Assembly (NCBI GenBank): GCA_030037545.1 | Contig: JASHRF010000051.1 | Location: forward strand, 1-42,855 | Reading direction: 5' to 3' | Source: Acidobacteriaceae bacterium | GTDB taxonomy: Bacteria; Acidobacteriota; Terriglobia; Terriglobales; Acidobacteriaceae | Length of the DNA: 42,855 nucleotides | In this document: positions 42,744-42,855 of the stretch, one piece after another | Numbering within the stretch: the stretch's first letter is position 1 | How the letters are laid out: every line of letters starts with the position of its first letter | Made by a program: the position numbers and the translations under genes | The notes under the pieces: generated by a model | Told to the model about the DNA's origin: nothing | What the model saw: the letters and a program-made list of their open reading frames with translations, nothing else | Databases searched by the model: none

Positions 42744-42855
42744 TTACGCAAGCGGCGCGCTTTCACTGCGCAGCGTTTCCACAAGCGGCACGGCGGCAAG
42801 CGGCGCGACGGTTCTGATACACTCAAGCATGTCGAATGCCGCGCATCCGTGCGGC
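42744..42855 (-). CDS. Unidentified gene, C-terminal end only (runs off the right edge)
   Basis: On the minus strand a frame is open from the edge to TAA at 42744-42746. It reads PHGCAAFDMLECIRTVAPLA and then AVPLVETLRSESAPLA. The composition is protein-like, and the convergent position with the IclR gene is typical. No family can be assigned from 36 residues. The alternative, an ATG at 42829 on the plus strand (MSNAAHPCG), is less convincing. Confidence 0.4.
   Translation of the reverse strand, partial: PHGCAAFDMLECIRTVAPLAAVPLVETLRSESAPLA

Noticed and set aside
1..42855. CRISPR array, prophage or biosynthetic gene cluster
   Set aside because: No spaced direct repeats of CRISPR type, no phage structural genes and no synthase modules were seen in the window.

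Overview
The window is a GC-rich bacterial chromosomal segment, densely coded on both strands. It is most likely from an acidobacterium of the Terriglobia/Acidobacteriales type. That placement is inferred from the gene families: small one- and two-helix membrane proteins, an STN-like secreted protein, a Cys-rich/DUF1761 fusion, KorAB and GH2 enzymes. It also rests on the palindromic and low-complexity repeats scattered between and inside genes. No 16S or other phylogenetic marker was available to confirm it.

Layout. 1-2.5 kb is a decayed zone: the 3' end of an insertion sequence, an unrecognised broken frame, paired hairpins and a recQ pseudogene (5'-truncated, with an amber codon inside helicase motif VI). 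2.6-7.6 kb holds a FUSC-type membrane protein, three very small membrane proteins (two of them convergent paralogues), an XRE regulator with a zinc ribbon and a perfect 18-bp upstream palindrome, an HD-domain hydrolase and a 7Fe-type ferredoxin. 8-11.5 kb holds a membrane-anchored Ser/Thr kinase, a divergent glutamine synthetase with a strong terminator, and the DUF1761 fusion protein. 11.7-20.1 kb is rich in DNA-repair and metabolic genes: uvrC, an OmpA-like lipoprotein, pyrE, a CPBP protease translationally coupled to uvrA, and uvrA. 20.3-24.3 kb has a 54-aa membrane protein, two secreted proteins, L-threonine aldolase and tRNA-Ser(GGA). 24.6-30.4 kb has a Tat-exported GH2 glycosidase and the two subunits of a 2-oxoacid:ferredoxin oxidoreductase. 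30.4-36.9 kb is an AddA-type helicase-nuclease overlapping an AddB-like nuclease. 37-42.9 kb has a CusF-SCO1 copper protein, a KdgK-like sugar kinase, a GH5 remnant, a small membrane protein, an MsbA-like ABC exporter, an IclR regulator and the end of an unidentified gene.

How it fits together. UvrA, UvrC and the AddA/AddB-like pair are two repair systems: nucleotide excision and double-strand-break end processing. The RecQ helicase alongside them is dead. The ferredoxin could serve KorAB, though it is about 20 kb away. The kinase KdgK and the IclR regulator suggest sugar-acid catabolism, with the GH2 enzyme and the GH5 remnant pointing to plant-polysaccharide use.

The most unusual content is repetitive DNA. 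Two 128-bp MITE-like copies each have 4-bp target duplications. A GGTGCCCC(A/G)GGTCT palindrome occurs three times, once in frame inside uvrA. AGGGACA-type tracts sit next to stop codons and also appear in frame inside uvrC. I found no CRISPR array and no clear new multi-gene defence or biosynthetic system. The best candidates for undescribed biology are the in-gene repeat insertions and the convergent pair of LDDSF-motif membrane proteins.
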